Positions 51,335 through 63,258 of a stretch of 64,000 nt of DNA are shown here, in pieces. The stretch covers positions 62,001 through 126,000 of the forward strand of contig JAGRGQ010000003.1 in assembly GCA_020445405.1 (NCBI GenBank). Reading direction: 5' to 3'. The translations under genes and the position numbers were made by a program. The stretch comes from Gammaproteobacteria bacterium (lineage in GTDB: Bacteria; Pseudomonadota; Gammaproteobacteria; Chromatiales; Chromatiaceae). The first letter of the stretch is position 1; each line of letters begins with the position of its first letter. The notes under the pieces are model-generated. The model was not told the DNA's origin, ran no database searches, and saw only the letters and a program-made list of their open reading frames with translations.

Positions 51335-52606
51335 TCACTCAGACGGTAGCGGCAATCGACGCTCGATAAGGGCGTAGAGATTGTCCAAAGCACCCCGGTT
51401 TTCGGCCACCAGCCGCCTGCCGCGCTCACCCGCTTCGGCCCGCATACTCGCGTCTCCGAGCCAATTGCTGACCCTTGAAGCCAGTTGTTCGATGTTTTCC
51501 ACCTGGAATCCGGCACCGGTCTCCAGCATCATCCTGCTGATCAGAGAAAAATTGAACATATGCGGTCCGAACAGTATCGGCACACCCAGCGCAGCGGGTT
51601 CCAGAATATTATGCCCGCCGACAGGGACCAGACTTCCGCCAACGAAAGCCACGTCCGCCGCCCCGATAAACAGGGTCAACTCACCCATGGTATCACCGAG
51701 AAAAACCGAGATATCCTGAGCGGCCCGTTCACCGAAAGAGCGCCTTGCCAGTCGGAAACCCTCCTTCCGGCAGAGCGAGGCAGCGCGCTCGAATCGTTCC
51801 GGATGGCGCGGCACCAGCACCAGCAGCGCGTCGGCATGATCGGACAAAACCCGTTTGTGCGCCGCCAACACCAGTTCGTCCTCTCCTTCGTGGGTACTTG
51901 CAGCCAGCCAGACCGGTCGGTCACCCCAGCCGCGACGCACCACCGCAGCCTGTTCGAGCAGGCTGGCAGGCAGGCGGATATCGAATTTGATACTGCCGGT
52001 AACCTGCACCGAACCGGGGGGGACACCGAGTTGAACGAAGCGGTCCGCATCAGCCTGAGTCTGGGCGGCCACCGCTGAAATATGGGAGAAAGTTTCCCGT
52101 GAAAACGCGTCCAGCCTGGCGTATCCCCGGGCGGAGCGTTCCGACATGCGTCCGTTGGCGAGGATCGTGATAATGCCACTCTTTTTGCAAAGCGCCAGAA
52201 GATTCGGCCAGACTTCAGTCTCTACCATCACCAGCATGCGCGGATGTACACGCTGCAGAAAACCTTCGATGGCAAACGGGATGTCGTAGGGAAAATAGAC
52301 GTGTATCAGGTTATCCGGAAACAGCTTGCGAACACGCTCCGATCCGGTAGGCGTAGTGGTGGTAACAACCAGGGTCAGTGCCGGATGCCTGTCCAGCAGA
52401 CGCCTGATCAGGGGTTCCGCCGCCTGCACCTCACCGACGGAAACCGCATGTATCCATAGGCTCTGTTCGATACCCGGTGCTGGAAAACGCCCAAATCGCT
52501 CAGCCCAGCGGCGGCGGTATCCCGGCGCCTTGAGGCTGCGCCAGAGGAGCCGGAGCAGAACGAGGGGCAGGGAAAGGTACAACAACAGGGTGTAGGAGAG
52601 CCGCAT
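51335..52606 (-). CDS. waaA: 3-deoxy-D-manno-octulosonic acid (Kdo) transferase WaaA
   Basis: A 423-residue inner-membrane-associated glycosyltransferase adding Kdo to lipid A precursor. The N-terminal hydrophobic anchor is residues 3-22, followed by IHAVSVGEVQAAEPLI (near 50), TTTTPTGSERV, MVETEVWPNLL (near 122), NGRMSERSARGYAR and VFVGGSLVPVGGHNILEPAALG near 320, all characteristic. It stands near the surface-sugar locus but on its own transcript. Start ATG 52606. Confidence 0.95.
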   Translation of the reverse strand: MRLSYTLLLYLSLPLVLLRLLWRSLKAPGYRRRWAERFGRFPAPGIEQSLWIHAVSVGEVQAAEPLIRRLLDRHPALTLVVTTTTPTGSERVRKLFPDNLIHVYFPYDIPFAIEGFLQRVHPRMLVMVETEVWPNLLALCKKSGIITILANGRMSERSARGYARLDAFSRETFSHISAVAAQTQADADRFVQLGVPPGSVQVTGSIKFDIRLPASLLEQAAVVRRGWGDRPVWLAASTHEGEDELVLAAHKRVLSDHADALLVLVPRHPERFERAASLCRKEGFRLARRSFGERAAQDISVFLGDTMGELTLFIGAADVAFVGGSLVPVGGHNILEPAALGVPILFGPHMFNFSLISRMMLETGAGFQVENIEQLASRVSNWLGDASMRAEAGERGRRLVAENRGALDNLYALIERRLPLPSE

Positions 52607-52772
52607 GAAGATTCCGAAGCAACCGCACAGATCTGACCCACATCATACAAGACCGATCGTCAACTGTAACCGTGAATGCGGAGCCGGGACCTCCCCGGAG
52701 TTTTCCGGACCGGCAGATGCAACTGGCTGTTAGAATCCCCGTTATCCCGGCGCAGGCCGTGATCCTGGTGAT

Positions 52773-54671
52773 TCAGCTCTTCAGATAAACCACTTTCGCG
52801 GCGGATTCGTTGCCGGTCGTGTGAACCGCGGTCTGGTCCTGTTCCGGAACGAGCAGAAACAACAGCTCCTTCAAGACCTTGTCGTCCATCGTGTCGCAGG
52901 CTGTTTCGATATCGCACAGCGACTTTTTCAGTGCTTCCCAGCTTACCTTGCGATGGCGGGCCAGCAGAACCTTCTCGTGCGCCGTGGCCTCCAGCCGCTC
53001 TTTTTCGTGAAACAGCTCCTCATAGAGCTTCTCTCCCGGACGCAGCCCGATGTACTCAATGCGCACATCCTCTCCCGGTATCTTGCCCGACAGCCGGATC
53101 ATCTGCTCGGCGAGATAGCTGATCTTGACCGGCTCCCCCATATCCAACACGTAGATCTCCCCGCCTTTTCCAAGCACCACCGTCTGCATGATAAGCTGAC
53201 ACGCTTCCGGAATGGTCATGAAATAACGCTCCATCCGGGGGTCCGTGACGGTGACCGGGCCTCCCTCCGCAATCTGCCTGCGAAACAGCGGAATGACACT
53301 GCCGGCGGAACCGAGTACGTTGCCGAAGCGAACCGTGATGAAGCGGGTTTTCGAGTGGTCGTTGAAATTCTGGCAGAAAATCTCGGCGGCCCGTTTGCTG
53401 GCGCCCATCACGTTGGCCGGATTAACCGCTTTGTCCGTCGAGACCAGCACGAAAATACCGCATCCGGCGGCATCGGCAACTTCGGCCACATTGCGTGTAC
53501 CCAGAAAATTATTGCGCAATGCCGATCTGATCTGGGGCTCCAGCATGGGGACATGCTTGTAAGCCGCGGCATGAAACACCACATCCGGGTGATGGCGCAT
53601 GAAAATATCGTCGACGCAGGGACGGTCCGTCACATCGCCCAGATGGCACTGCAGCTCCAGCTCAGGAAACTGTTGTATCATCTCCATCTGGATCTGGTAG
53701 AGATTGAATTCGCTGTGATCCAGAATAACCAGCCGGCTGGGCTTCAACTGCGCAAGCTGCCGGCAAAGCTCAGAACCGATGGAACCCCCACCACCTGTTA
53801 CAAGTATCGTTTTTCCGGCAAGCGCCGCCTGAATCGCGGGCCAATCCAAAGAGACCGGATCCCGACCCAGCAGATCTTCGATGGAGACCTCCCGCAGCTC
53901 GTTGATACGGACGTTGCCGGTCATCAGGTCGTGCAGCTGAGGGACGGAGCGGAAAGGCACTCCCGCCTGTTCACAAAGTCCAACAACCCGTCTCATCTGC
54001 GCAGAGGTGGCCGATGGCATCGCCAGCATGATGATATCGATGTCCAGTTTTTTGGTGAGATCCGGTAGTGCGCCATAATCCCCCACTACACGCAGGCCTT
54101 GAATATCCCTGCCCAAACGACGGGGGTTATCATCCACGAACGCGACAGGCCGGTAGGTATTCTGCGGGTTGCGCAATATGTCTCTGGCCAGCATCTCCCC
54201 CGCCTTTCCCGAGCCTGCGATGAGTACCCGCTGTCCCGGAGAAAGGTAGAGTCGGCGGTCTTTAAACCACCGATAGATCAGACGCGGCCCAGCAAGCAGC
54301 GAAATCAGAAGCAGGGTGTAAATAACCGGAACAGACCGCGGAACCCCTTCTGCCCTGGTGATCACGAACAAAAGTACCATCGCAATTGCGGTACCGATAA
54401 TCACCGATTTCAGTATTTTTAGTAAATCCGGTAACGATGCGAATCGCCAAACACCCCGGTACAGACCAAATGCGGCAAAGGCAATCAACTGCACAGGCAG
54501 AATAATCAGCAATGCCCGTAAGCCGTAATCATAGTAATCAGGCGGTAGATCACCCAGATTGAAACGCAGCCAATATGCCGCTGTCCAGGCGAGAGGCACC
54601 ATCAAAGCATCATGCACAAGAGCCGTACTTTGAGAGCGCAGACGATGAGGAAAAACCCTATCCAAAACCAC
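52773..54671 (-). CDS. Membrane-bound UDP-sugar 4,6-dehydratase (WbpM/CapD/PglF-like)
   Basis: A 632-residue protein with four or five N-terminal helices (residues 20-125), a CoA/NAD-binding-like domain (VLIAGSGKAGEMLA near 148) and a SDR epimerase/dehydratase domain (TGGGGSIGSELCRQL near 290). The catalytic lines STDKAVNPANVMGASK show Met in place of the usual Tyr before Lys, as in WbpM-type enzymes, which make UDP-4-keto-6-deoxy-GlcNAc (family knowledge). It begins with GTG 54671 and diverges from the wlbA operon. Sugar product not certain. Confidence 0.9.
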   Translation of the reverse strand: MVLDRVFPHRLRSQSTALVHDALMVPLAWTAAYWLRFNLGDLPPDYYDYGLRALLIILPVQLIAFAAFGLYRGVWRFASLPDLLKILKSVIIGTAIAMVLLFVITRAEGVPRSVPVIYTLLLISLLAGPRLIYRWFKDRRLYLSPGQRVLIAGSGKAGEMLARDILRNPQNTYRPVAFVDDNPRRLGRDIQGLRVVGDYGALPDLTKKLDIDIIMLAMPSATSAQMRRVVGLCEQAGVPFRSVPQLHDLMTGNVRINELREVSIEDLLGRDPVSLDWPAIQAALAGKTILVTGGGGSIGSELCRQLAQLKPSRLVILDHSEFNLYQIQMEMIQQFPELELQCHLGDVTDRPCVDDIFMRHHPDVVFHAAAYKHVPMLEPQIRSALRNNFLGTRNVAEVADAAGCGIFVLVSTDKAVNPANVMGASKRAAEIFCQNFNDHSKTRFITVRFGNVLGSAGSVIPLFRRQIAEGGPVTVTDPRMERYFMTIPEACQLIMQTVVLGKGGEIYVLDMGEPVKISYLAEQMIRLSGKIPGEDVRIEYIGLRPGEKLYEELFHEKERLEATAHEKVLLARHRKVSWEALKKSLCDIETACDTMDDKVLKELLFLLVPEQDQTAVHTTGNESAAKVVYLKS

Positions 54672-54881
54672 GGCAAGCCCACCCTCACTTGTTCAGGCGC
54701 TTATACAAAAAGCGGTGGCGTGTGAATTGTGTGATTGTATCAACATGATATTGGAAATACGACCAACATAGCTCCCAACTTGACTACAATTCTCTGGTCG
54801 AGTGATAATTGAACGCTTATCCGGCTGACTCCAGCCTTTCGAGCACCCCCCACTGGTTTGCGAAGCAGCGAGGTGGATTGA
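54672..54881. other. Divergent promoter region of the surface-sugar locus
   Basis: A 210-base A/T-rich gap between the WbpM-like gene and wlbA. It contains a sigma-70-like promoter at 54780-54809. Confidence 0.45.
54780..54809 (+). promoter_or_regulatory. Sigma-70-like promoter of the nucleotide-sugar operon
   Basis: TTGACT at 54780-54785 and GATAAT at 54804-54809, 18 bases apart, match the -35 and -10 consensus at five of six bases each. It is placed 72 bases before the wlbA start. Confidence 0.45.
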
Positions 54882-55952
54882 TTGCGAAAAATCATCACAA
54901 ACACGGCTCCCATAATCGGGCGAAAAATACGTCTTGCGCTGGTTGGATGTGGACGCATTTCAGCAAAGCATTTCGATGCAGTCGATAAACATTCAGACAG
55001 AATCGAATTAATTTCTGTCTGCGACAATGATCCCAATCGTCTTGAAAAGGCGGTCAAACGAACTGCAGTGAAAGGCTTCGAGCATATGGATGACATGCTC
55101 GAAGCGATGGAACCGGATATTGTAGCCCTAACGACGCCCAGCGGGCTGCACCCGGAGCAGACCGTTCGCCTGGCCGAAGCCGGCTGTCATGTAATGACCG
55201 AAAAGCCCATGGCGACCCGCTGGAAAGACGGATTGCGTATGGTCGAGGCTTGCGACAAGGCCGGCGTGAGATTGTTCGTAATCAAGCAGAACCGCAAAAA
55301 CGCAACGCTTCAACTGCTAAAGAACGCAATAAAAGTGAAGCGGTTTGGGCGCATATACATGGTTGTCGTCAATGTCTTCTGGACCCGTCCCCAGGAATAT
55401 TACGATATGGACGCCTGGCGAGGTACCTGGGAGTTCGATGGCGGCGCATTGATGAATCAGGCAAGCCATTACGTGGACTTACTGGACTGGCTGATCGGAC
55501 CAATAGAAAGTGTACAGGCTTACACCGGAACCTTGGCCCGGGATATTGAGGTGGAGGACACGGCAACGCTGAGTGTTCGCTGGCGCTCAGGCGCGATGGG
55601 GTCAATGAATGTCACCATGCTGACCCACCCGAAGAACCTTGAGGGATCGATTACCGTTATCGGTGAAAAAGGTACAGTTCGGATAGGCGGCGTCGCCGCC
55701 AACGAAATTCTGCTCTGGGATTTCGTGGATTCTCATCCTGACGACGGCAAGATCGATGAGGCCAGTTATACGACTACTTCAGTTTACGGATATGGGCACC
55801 CGCTCTACTATGACAATGTAATCCGTACCCTGCGCGGAGAGGCCAAAGCCGAAATCGATGGCCGCGAAGGTTTACGCTCACTGGAAGTATTGATCGCTGC
55901 CTACCTCTCCGCCCGTGATGGTAAGCGGGTGTCGTTGCCGCTCCAGTACTAA
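54882..55952 (+). CDS. wlbA: Gfo/Idh/MocA family dehydrogenase, WlbA/WbpB-like
   Basis: A 356-residue NAD-dependent sugar dehydrogenase. The Rossmann motif RLALVGCGRISAKHF starts near residue 17, and EKPMATRWKDG near 100 has the catalytic Lys of the family. WFEFDGGALMNQASHYVDLLDWLIGP-like residues near 190 are seen. WlbA and WbpB oxidise the 3-position of UDP-GlcNAcA to the 3-keto sugar (family knowledge). Start is TTG 54882, after GAGGTG by six bases; no ATG is suitable. The following two genes complete a wlbB/wlbC-like set. Confidence 0.82.
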   Translation: MRKIITNTAPIIGRKIRLALVGCGRISAKHFDAVDKHSDRIELISVCDNDPNRLEKAVKRTAVKGFEHMDDMLEAMEPDIVALTTPSGLHPEQTVRLAEAGCHVMTEKPMATRWKDGLRMVEACDKAGVRLFVIKQNRKNATLQLLKNAIKVKRFGRIYMVVVNVFWTRPQEYYDMDAWRGTWEFDGGALMNQASHYVDLLDWLIGPIESVQAYTGTLARDIEVEDTATLSVRWRSGAMGSMNVTMLTHPKNLEGSITVIGEKGTVRIGGVAANEILLWDFVDSHPDDGKIDEASYTTTSVYGYGHPLYYDNVIRTLRGEAKAEIDGREGLRSLEVLIAAYLSARDGKRVSLPLQY

Positions 55953-55967
55953 TTGAGGGATACCAGT

Positions 55968-56555
55968 TTGTCATTTCAGGCTCACGAGACCGCCATCATC
56001 GACGATGGGGCTCAAATCGGCGATCACACAAGAATATGGCACTGGGCGCATGTTTGCGCAGCTGCCGTGATCGGTAGAGGCTGCAGTCTGGGGCAGAACG
56101 TTTTCGTGGGCAACCGCGTCAAAATTGGCGACAACGTAAAGATTCAGAACAACGTCTCGGTGTATGACAATGTCACGCTTGAGGACGATGTCTTTTGCGG
56201 ACCCAGTATGGTTTTTACCAACGTTTACAACCCCCGTGCGGCGGTTTCCAGAAAGGGGGAATACCGGGACACTCTGGTACGACGCGGTGCAACTCTCGGG
56301 GCAAATTGCACAATCATATGTGGCATAACCATCGGTGAATATGCCTTCATTGCCGCCGGCGCGGTAGTCAACCGGGATGTGGTGGGACACGCATTGATGG
56401 CTGGCGTGCCGGCAAGGCAGATTGGCTGGATGAGTGCGTATGGCGAACAGCTGGATCTCCCCCTTTCCGGGGATGGCGAGGCGTTCTGTCCACATACCGG
56501 AGATCGTTACAGGCTTCAGGACAACCGTTGCATCCGATCCGAAGCAAACCCCTGA
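55968..56555 (+). CDS. wlbB: Sugar N-acetyltransferase, WlbB/WbpD-like
   Basis: A 195-residue left-handed beta-helix enzyme acetylating the 3-amino group of UDP-GlcNAc3NA. The hexapeptide repeats run from about residue 15 to 150 ([62 protein letters not shown]). The start of choice is TTG 55968, since GAGGG lies eight bases ahead; TTG 55953 also is in frame. The C-terminal segment with [10 protein letters not shown] looks like an extra short zinc-like or substrate-binding end. Confidence 0.85.
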   Translation: MSFQAHETAIIDDGAQIGDHTRIWHWAHVCAAAVIGRGCSLGQNVFVGNRVKIGDNVKIQNNVSVYDNVTLEDDVFCGPSMVFTNVYNPRAAVSRKGEYRDTLVRRGATLGANCTIICGITIGEYAFIAAGAVVNRDVVGHALMAGVPARQIGWMSAYGEQLDLPLSGDGEAFCPHTGDRYRLQDNRCIRSEANP

Positions 56556-56655
56556 TCAAGCTACAGGAAACCCATAGCTTCCGGATTGATTCAGGATAAC
56601 ATCAAAATTTAAACGCATACCTAGCCGAACAGGCCAATTAAGAGAGTACCCCAGT

Positions 56656-57735
56656 ATGAAATTTATCGACCTCAAGGCGCAATATGCGCGCATCGAGGAA
56701 CAGGTTAATATCCGTATCCGTCAGGTATTGAACCACGGGCAATATATCATGGGACCGGAAGTTCAGGAGCTTGAGGCGCAGCTCGCTGAGTTCGTCGGAG
56801 TAAAACATTGCATCGGGGTTTCATCAGGAACTGACGCACTATTGGCAGCGATGATGGCACTTGAGATCGGCCTGGGAGATGAGGTGATCACTACGCCATT
56901 CACCTTTATCGCCACTGGCGAGATGATCGCCCTGCTGGGAGCGAAGCCTGTGTTTGTCGATGTAGATACTGAAACTTATAACATTGACCCAACGGAAATC
57001 GAGAAGTCCATCACGTCAAGAACTAAAGCTATCATACCAGTCAGCCTGTTCGGCCAGTGCGCGGATTTTGACGCCATAAACGCAATTGCAGACCGGCATG
57101 CCCTGCCGGTGATCGAGGATGGCGCACAAAGTTTGGGTGCAACTTACAACGGACGCCAGTCCTGTGGCTTGTCAACTATTGGCTGTACCAGTTTTTTTCC
57201 CTCCAAACCTTTGGGCTGCTACGGTGACGCCGGCGCCTGTTTTACAGACGATGACCAGCTTGCCAGCAGAATGCGTGAAATTCGTAACCACGGCCAGAAC
57301 CGACGTTACAACCATCCGCGTATAGGACTGAACGCCCGGATAGACACCCTACAAGCTGCAATTCTGCTGGCCAAGCTTGAGCTTTTTCCGGAAGAGATAG
57401 AGGCACGTAGAAATATTGGAGCCAACTACAGCCAAATGATTGATGAACGTAAATTACCCTTCGTCACACCACGGATCATGCAAGGGAATACCAGTGTATA
57501 TGCCCAATACACACTGTTATCGGATGACCGGGAAAAAGTACTGGAAAAACTGAAAGCTGCCAATATACCTACAGCGGTCCACTATCCGATACCACTCAAC
57601 CGGCAGCCGGCATTACAGACAGACGAGTTCAGCCTCAAAGTGGCCGAGCGCTTGTCGGAAAAGGTCTTTAGCCTACCGATGCACCCATATCTGACCATTG
57701 AGGACCAGGATCGCATTGTATCTGCTCTTGGATGA
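56656..57735 (+). CDS. wlbC: DegT/DnrJ/EryC1/StrS aminotransferase, WlbC/WbpE-like
   Basis: A 359-residue PLP-dependent sugar aminotransferase. MKFIDLKAQYARIEEQVNIRIRQVLNHGQYIMGPEVQELE and GVSSGTDALLAAMMAL are typical of WbpE/WlbC. The PLP Lys is in FFPSKPLGCYGDAG near residue 180, and NARIDTLQAAIL near 230 is also conserved. The product would be a UDP-3-amino-uronic acid. The ATG at 56656 follows AAGAGAGTA. The epimerase or UDP-GlcNAc dehydrogenase is not in this window. Confidence 0.9.
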   Translation: MKFIDLKAQYARIEEQVNIRIRQVLNHGQYIMGPEVQELEAQLAEFVGVKHCIGVSSGTDALLAAMMALEIGLGDEVITTPFTFIATGEMIALLGAKPVFVDVDTETYNIDPTEIEKSITSRTKAIIPVSLFGQCADFDAINAIADRHALPVIEDGAQSLGATYNGRQSCGLSTIGCTSFFPSKPLGCYGDAGACFTDDDQLASRMREIRNHGQNRRYNHPRIGLNARIDTLQAAILLAKLELFPEEIEARRNIGANYSQMIDERKLPFVTPRIMQGNTSVYAQYTLLSDDREKVLEKLKAANIPTAVHYPIPLNRQPALQTDEFSLKVAERLSEKVFSLPMHPYLTIEDQDRIVSALG

Positions 57736-59938
<2,203 letters not shown>

Positions 59939-59942
<4 letters not shown>

Positions 59943-60586
59943 AACAAAAAGAGATTTTTTTCGGTGGGGAGAGCGATAAATGGTTCGAACGCAATCGTTC
60001 ACTAAAAGACTCGCCTCCAGACCTTGTTGTCGACGCGCTGCACGATATGGGAATCCGACCGCTAAGTCTGCTGGAAATCGGCGCATCAGATGGACGCAGA
60101 TTGCGCCGCGTCAAGGATGAGTTCAATTCGAGTGTAAGCGGTATAGAGCCATCTGAGAAAGCCGTCGCCACGGCGAAATCACGTTATAATATAGACCTCC
60201 ACCGTGCTACCGCGGATTCACTTCCGTTCCAGGATTCCAGCTTTGATTGCGTGGTAATGGGATTCTGTCTTTATCTCTGCGACCGTGGCGACCTGTTCAG
60301 AATCGCGCTCGAAGCCGACCGGGTTCTATCTGATCAGGGACTGATGGTTATTTACGATTTCTATGCCGACACGCCGGTAAAAAAAGCGTATCACCATTTA
60401 CAGGGAATCTGGTCATATAAAATGGATTATCGTCAAATGTTTCTATGGAACCCTGGTTACAGGGAAATCTATTACCGGGCACACCAGCATAGTCTGAGTG
60501 GCCTGGTAACGGAGGTTGCTGCGGATGACAGAATTATTGTATCGATTCTCGAGAAAAATCTCGAAAACGGCTATATGGAAAGATGA
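59939..60586 (+). CDS. SAM-dependent methyltransferase in the nonulosonic acid operon
   Basis: A 215-residue class I methyltransferase. The SAM motif LLEIGASDGRRLRRV lies near residue 40, and the FDCVVMGFCLYLCDRGDLFRIALEADRVLSDQGLMVIYDFY segment near 100-140 is the core. The first residues (KEIFFGGESDKWFERN) suggest a sugar O- or N-methyltransferase. It is inserted in the operon between pseC and an aldo/keto reductase with four-base overlaps, so a methylated or otherwise modified sugar seems likely. Not identified further. Confidence 0.8.
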
Positions 60587-61485
60587 AACTGGCCTTGGGA
60601 ACTGCACAATTCGGACTGGACTACGGCGTCTCGAACAAATCGGGTAAGGTGCCCTATGATGAAGTCGAATCCATCGTCGAACTGGCACTCAGCAATGGCG
60701 TGGATCTGTTCGATACCGCCCCCGCCTACGGAGACAGTGAGCAGGTACTGGGTACCTGTCTGCGAGAAGATACCGGGGCTGTCGTTACAAAAACCTCGCG
60801 CATAGAATCCGCGTCCATAGACCGAAAGAGCGTTGAACTGGTGGAACAGAGCTTCTATCAGTCATTACGCAGATTAAAACGGCATTCGATTTACGCGGTA
60901 ATGATCCACAATCCCGTGGACTTGGTTAAACCGGGTATCGAACATCTTATCGATCTCCTGCTGGAGTTGAAAGCCGCAGGAAAAATCAGTCGAGTCGGAG
61001 CCTCACTCTATACACCTGAGCAACTGGATCTGGTACTGAAAGAATTCCCGATCGACTTGGTTCAGGTACCTGTAAACTTACTGGATCAGCGTCTATTAAG
61101 GGGTGGACAGCTAGCGCGCTGCAGAAAGCGAAACGTCGAGGTTCATGCGCGAAGCATTTTTCTTCAGGGTTTCCTGCTGGCTGAGTTCGACAGTCTGCCT
61201 ATATGGTTTGAACCCTACCGAAAAACGCACGTGGCGGTACGAAAATTTACAAAGCAATGCGGCCTTACGCCGATGGAAACGGCTATAGCTTTTATCTCTT
61301 CGTTGAATGTTATCGACTACGCAGTCTGCGGCGTAGCAAACATTCACCAATTCAGGGCACTATTAAAAACCGTAGAACGCATTCAATCGACAGAGCTCGA
61401 TAAAATCGATTTTTCTAAAATAGCATGTGATGACGAAAATCTCATAAGCCCAAACCGCTGGAAAGAGTTGAGGGAACGGCAATGA
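60583..61485 (+). CDS. Aldo/keto reductase in the nonulosonic acid operon
   Basis: A 300-residue NAD(P)-dependent reductase of the AKR fold. GTAQFGLDYGVSN starts it, and the catalytic tetrad is seen: Asp in LFDTAPAYGDSE (with Tyr), Lys in VVTKTSR, and His in VMIHNPVDL. The C-terminal cofactor part is AVCGVANIHQFRALL. In other surface-sugar loci similar reductases stand next to NeuB/PseI genes with unsettled role. Overlaps with both flanking genes by four bases. Confidence 0.88.
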   Translation: MKLALGTAQFGLDYGVSNKSGKVPYDEVESIVELALSNGVDLFDTAPAYGDSEQVLGTCLREDTGAVVTKTSRIESASIDRKSVELVEQSFYQSLRRLKRHSIYAVMIHNPVDLVKPGIEHLIDLLLELKAAGKISRVGASLYTPEQLDLVLKEFPIDLVQVPVNLLDQRLLRGGQLARCRKRNVEVHARSIFLQGFLLAEFDSLPIWFEPYRKTHVAVRKFTKQCGLTPMETAIAFISSLNVIDYAVCGVANIHQFRALLKTVERIQSTELDKIDFSKIACDDENLISPNRWKELRERQ

Positions 61486-62561
61486 TAGATATCTCCGGAA
61501 AAAAAATCGGCAACGGTGAACCCTGCTTTATCACCTTTGAGGCAGGTCCGACCCACTCCGGCGTCGAGTCAGCCAAACGGCTGATAGATCACGCTTCCGC
61601 AGCGGGTGCCAGTGCAATCAAATTTCAGATAACCAATCCCGACCGGCTGGTTGCAAATCGCCAGCAACAGTTTTCCTATAATGTTCTGGTCAATCGGGAG
61701 ACCGGAGAAGAGTCCACTATCTCGGAACCCCTTTATGATCTTCTGATGCGACGCTACCTGACACACAATCAATGGCGTGAGGTGAAAGCGCACGCGGATA
61801 AGAGGGGATTGGCTTTTTTCGCTACAGCGGGATTCCAGGAGGATATCGAATTCCTCGTAAGCATGGGCTGTGCCTCTATCAAAGTGGCTTCCGCAGACGT
61901 TACCCATCTGCCACTGCTGCGTTTCGTTGCCGGAACGGGCATGGTTATTCAACTTGACACGGGCAACTCTACGCTTGGTGAGATAGAAAAAGCAGTAGAC
62001 ACAATATTGGGTGAAGGCAATGACAAAATTATTATCCACCAGTGTCCCTCCGGCTATCCGGCACGGATCGAGAGTATCAACCTGCGCATAATCACCACCT
62101 TGAAACAGATGTTCCCAACTCTCGCGGTTGCCTTCTCCGACCATACACCCGGATGGGAAATGGATGTAGCGGCTGTCGCGCTTGGTGCCCATCTACTGGA
62201 GAAAACGATTACAGAAGACAGAACTACCCGCAGCGTAGAGCACATCATGTCATTGGAGCCCGATGATATGAGCCGATTTATACAAACCATCCGTTCCGTC
62301 GAAATTGCGCTGGGTAACACACGCCGTCTCATGTCGCAGGAGGAACGGGATAAAGCCTGTATGGTCCGCCGAAGTATCTTCATCAGAGAGGAGGTAACCG
62401 CAGGCACTAGGCTCTCGGAATCTCCTCTCGAATTCCGTCGACCAGGCAACGGCATTCCGGTTGAGCAGTATGACTTTTTAAGTAACGCGTACCTGAGAAA
62501 CGATCTGGCGGCCGGCCACCAATTAAGACTCGCGGACCTGGTTTGGGAACACGGCAAATGA
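61482..62561 (+). CDS. pseI: NeuB-family nonulosonic acid synthase (PseI-like)
   Basis: A 359-residue enzyme condensing a 6-deoxy-AltdiNAc or ManNAc-type sugar with phosphoenolpyruvate. The family core is FEAGPTHSGVESAKRLIDHA, AIKFQI, IKVASADVTHLPLLR, QLDTGNSTLGEIEKAV, HQCPSGYPA and AFSDHTPGWEM. The C-terminal SAF antifreeze-like domain covers about residue 290-355 (RRSIFIREEVTAGTRLSE). The pairing with pseB/pseC favours pseudaminic acid. The exact sugar substrate is inferred from operon context. Confidence 0.88.
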   Translation: MIDISGKKIGNGEPCFITFEAGPTHSGVESAKRLIDHASAAGASAIKFQITNPDRLVANRQQQFSYNVLVNRETGEESTISEPLYDLLMRRYLTHNQWREVKAHADKRGLAFFATAGFQEDIEFLVSMGCASIKVASADVTHLPLLRFVAGTGMVIQLDTGNSTLGEIEKAVDTILGEGNDKIIIHQCPSGYPARIESINLRIITTLKQMFPTLAVAFSDHTPGWEMDVAAVALGAHLLEKTITEDRTTRSVEHIMSLEPDDMSRFIQTIRSVEIALGNTRRLMSQEERDKACMVRRSIFIREEVTAGTRLSESPLEFRRPGNGIPVEQYDFLSNAYLRNDLAAGHQLRLADLVWEHGK

Positions 62562-63247
62562 AAGCGATCGCCCTGATTCCGGCACGGAGCGGTTCAAAAC
62601 GATTGCCTCGAAAAAACGTCGTTGCTTTTCACGGTAAACCAATTATCGCCTACTCTATCGAAGCCGCAAAGGATAGCGGTTGTTTCGAGTCGGTGGTGGT
62701 ATCTTCAGATGACGAGGAAGCCTTGAGGATCGCCGAACGCTGGGGTGCCGAAATTGAGTTCCGCGATCCAAATCTGGCCACGGATGACGCACGAGTAAAA
62801 GATGTCTGCGTGAGATTTCTCGGGAATCAAGCTGCTGTCGACAGACATTACGATATCCTGGCCGTGCTCTATGCCACCGCGCCATTGCGAACGGCGGCAG
62901 ACGTGCGCGCTGTGGTTAATCTTATAAAACCCGGTTATTGCCACTACGCGCTGGCAACGACTCGTTACCCGTTACCGCCGCATCAGGCGCTGAAACGAGC
63001 TGAAGATGGTTCGCTGGAACCCATGTGGGCCGACGTACTCAACCGACGCTCATCCGAGATTCCCGAACTGGAAGTGGACAATGGCAGCACCTATGCCGTT
63101 TACATTCCAGCATTTCTGAAAGCAACCGGTTTTTATGGTCCGCCTGGCGAAACCTATGGACACCTTATGCCTCGTGAACGTTCGGTGGACATCGATACAC
63201 GGGAAGACATGGAATTGGCAAGTTACTACTATTCGAAAACACAATAG
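62558..63247 (+). CDS. pseF: CMP-nonulosonic acid cytidylyltransferase (PseF/NeuA family)
   Basis: A 229-residue CTP-dependent transferase. The N-terminal ALIPARSGSKRLPRKNVVAFHGKPIIAYSIEAA is the nucleotide-binding part; SSDDEEALRIAERWGAE and LLYATAPLRTAADVRAV-like blocks follow (LYATAPLRT at about 105). SVDIDTREDMELA ends the domain. It activates the acid for glycosyltransferases. The ATG at 62558 overlaps the TGA of the synthase gene by four bases. PseG and PseH are not in the visible part. Confidence 0.9.
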   Translation: MKAIALIPARSGSKRLPRKNVVAFHGKPIIAYSIEAAKDSGCFESVVVSSDDEEALRIAERWGAEIEFRDPNLATDDARVKDVCVRFLGNQAAVDRHYDILAVLYATAPLRTAADVRAVVNLIKPGYCHYALATTRYPLPPHQALKRAEDGSLEPMWADVLNRRSSEIPELEVDNGSTYAVYIPAFLKATGFYGPPGETYGHLMPRERSVDIDTREDMELASYYYSKTQ

Positions 63248-63258
63248 ACTGATACTGT

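Noticed and set aside
52821..54068. 415-codon plus-strand frame
   Set aside because: Antisense to the WbpM-like dehydratase; shadow composition.
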